NCBI GenBank assembly: GCA_016801885.1
Contig: CM028896.1
Span: 18,328,501-18,392,500 of the forward strand
Length of the DNA: 64,000 nucleotides
Source of the DNA: Toxotes chatareus
Taxonomy: Eukaryota > Chordata > Actinopteri > Toxotidae
Direction of reading: 5' to 3'
Shown here: piece by piece, positions 48,087 through 64,000 of the stretch
Layout of the letters: every line of letters begins with the position of its first letter
How positions within the stretch are numbered: the first letter of the stretch is position 1
Made by a program: the position numbers and the translations under genes
Notes under the pieces: generated by a model
Seen by the model: only the letters and a program-made list of their open reading frames with translations
The model's database searches: none
What the model was told of the DNA's origin: nothing

Positions 48087-48854
48087 CACCTGAGCGAGAG
48101 AGAGAGAAAGAGGGGAGGACGGGGAACTGACAGGAAGTGAGATCACATATCACAGTCTCCCTTCCTGTCTGCACTGTCAAAATAAGTGTATGAACATGCG
48201 AAGGCCTGCAGGTAAAACTCAGGGTTGAAAAACTGAAAACTGATCAGATTCAACAGTTTTAACCAAACGTTGCTGTTTTAGCAAAAATGAAAATAAAATA
48301 TTTATTTTCATTCCGACGTCACGTGAAACTGAACCAGGTTAAACAGTAAGAAACAGTTTCTCTGCTGTTACACTCAAACATTCATGTCTACATCCTCTCT
48401 GTATAGGAAAGCTAGTGTGGGACGTTCAAAATAAAATTACGTGAAGAACCTTTCAAAATAAAAGCTGGTGAAAGAGAAGCGCTTGCTCATCGCCTTTGCA
48501 AACAGCAGCCGGTGTTTGTGAACGTTGCCATGTGCAGTGACAGAACACCAGTGTGCGTCTGTTTACACTGATGAAACATGAAAAAAGTTTTACTAAATTT
48601 ATTAATGGACTTTCCTACTTCTACTTATCCCATGATCCTTTGTGCCAGGATAGTGAAAGAACATTAAAAGTATAATGTCGGAGCTGTGTGAAAACTTTAA
48701 GTCACATCACATTAAACTCACAGATCAAACTCCCGTCCCTCGAAGGCCCCGAGCAGACATGTTAGCTCACGTCTGTTTGGGGCCTCGGTACAAACACAAC
48801 AACAACAACAAAAAAAAAAACAACCAGAACCTGTTTACACCTAAAATGTTGAAT
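48087..48854. other. Intergenic region between apc 3' end and fsd1l start
   Basis: No coding exon is seen. It should hold the fsd1l promoter and 5' UTR. GA-rich low complexity (48098-48120) adjoins the fsd1l start. No TATA box is convincing. Confidence 0.4.
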
Positions 48855-49934
48855 TTTATTGTTCATTACAATTGTTCAGTTTAACATTTCACCAAAAAGT
48901 TTTTGCATTTTTTTCCTCCAGCAACATAAAAACTGTGAAAATCAACTTGCAGCCATGAATAAAACTGTGGAAACTTTTTGGCAAAAATCCTTTTGTTTTA
49001 TATTATGTGCTTCAGAGTTAAAAGGTTTTACAGCAATAACTTAAGTTTTACAGTGTTATTTGTTTCCAAGGCGACACAGAGCAGGAAGGTTTCAGCCAAC
49101 AGACAATTTCTCAGGAAACATAGTCCTCAAAAGTTGTCAGGAAATTCAAGAATCTACTCAAACTTTTCACTTCAGTCGGCAGCAAAAGTCCCAGAAGCAG
49201 TTTGAGAGTTTAGAGTGAGGTTCTGAAAAAAAAAATCTCTACATCCAAAAACATTTAAATATGAATGTTTCAGCTGCGTCTGTAACTCACAACAATCACA
49301 GATTTCCAACGTTTTCTTCAGATCATCAGATTTCTGCTGTTTAAGTTCTGAAGGTCAGGATCGGAGGACGTGTTGAACATTGTGGATTCTTTTTAACTTC
49401 GACTGCAAGAAAATTCTCACATTGTAAAAGAATTTGGAAAAAATCTGAAACTCTCTCACTCTTCTCAGATCAAACTGCATCAAATTATTTAGACTCAGTT
49501 TCAGTTTCAGAACAAACGTGAGAAAAAAGTTTTTGCAGAACCAAACTCCACAAAAAAAACTTCCAAAAGAGCAGGTTCAGCTCAGACGCTACAGCTAGCA
49601 GAAACATTGTCGTATCATCATCATCATCATCATCGTTAAGTCACCATGGTAACTGTCGTTAGGGTGGGGGCAGGGCCATGCAGGAACACAGTCAGAGAGG
49701 GGCGGAGCTAAGCGCTACACATCATTTTAGTGGTATAAAAACATAAAAAGTTATTTTTTAAAGTTTTCTCTCTTTGATAAAGAAGCCTGACTGACAGGTG
49801 AGAGGAGCCAATGAGGGGAGAGGAGGGAGGTGAGGGGGCAGGGCTAGCATTTAAATACAGACTCACTTCCTGTACATTTGAGTTCACGAACAACACTTTT
49901 CTCTCTGTATTTACACTTCCTCCATTTTGTATCT
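48855..49934 (-). other. Predicted apc 3' UTR with poly(A) signal
   Basis: A minus-strand AATAAA equivalent (TTTATT at 48855-48860) lies about 1.08 kb beyond the apc stop. The stretch lacks coding exons and contains an ATC repeat near 49617-49634. Its assignment as 3' UTR is inference from position. Confidence 0.45.
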
Positions 49935-63842
<13,908 letters not shown>

Positions 63843-64000
63843 GTTGGAGGACCCACGGCTGACCTGCAGAACACAGAGAACATCAGAGGCTGTGGCGCTA
63901 TGGTGAAGAGTTTCACACGGTTTGTTTGTGAAGGTGCAGAGTGGGATTCAGTGGTCTCTACAGGTGAGGCTGTTCAGGTATGGAAGCCAACAAGGGACAA
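63843..64000. other. Upstream edge of apc exon 1
   Basis: No other coding exon is seen. The sequence before the apc ATG (63842) includes a possible splice acceptor in CTGTGTTCTGCAG at about 63866-63878 on the minus strand, so a non-coding 5' exon probably lies outside the window. Confidence 0.4.

Overview
The window is nuclear DNA of a ray-finned fish, probably a percomorph. Genes are split into many short exons with GT-AG introns, CA/TG microsatellites are abundant, remnants of an L2-type LINE are present, and every recognised protein has a clear vertebrate family. ORF calls alone are misleading here, so I rebuilt each gene from splice sites and reading phase. All multi-exon models close in frame from start to stop.

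Layout, left to right. (1) 0.5-5.4 kb, minus: an unrecognised six-exon gene encoding a 610-residue Pro/Ser-rich protein. (2) 6.7-9.3 kb, plus: a complete UGT2-like UDP-glucuronosyltransferase (529 aa). (3) 10.2-17.3 kb, minus: ythdc1, the nuclear m6A reader (673 aa, 16 exons), convergent with the UGT gene; mammals also have YTHDC1 beside the UGT2 cluster. (4) 18.2-18.7 kb, plus: an intronless, intact ufc1 (UFM1-conjugating enzyme, 171 aa), divergent from ythdc1. (5) 20.1-37.6 kb, minus: a full-length ABCC transporter (30 exons, 1520 aa), most like ABCC6; its introns hold a decayed L2 LINE, microsatellites and a dispersed repeat also found at 3.4 kb. (6) 39.9-40.65 kb, plus: an unrecognised 76-residue protein with two predicted membrane helices, with TATA-like and poly(A) signals. 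(7) 41.4-48.1 kb, minus: an FSD1/FSD1L family protein (coiled coil, COS box, FN3, SPRY; 13 exons, 480 aa). (8) 49.9-63.8 kb, minus: apc, complete in 16 coding exons (2267 aa), with a CA array of about 1.2 kb in one intron.

These are separate housekeeping or tissue genes rather than one pathway. UGT and ABCC proteins both act in phase II/III export of conjugated compounds, but nothing here shows co-regulation. The most unusual points are the intronless ufc1, the two unrecognised genes, the shortened apc in which two of three SAMP motifs have lost the serine, and an abcc6 intron that is fully open in frame with a copied decoy splice acceptor.
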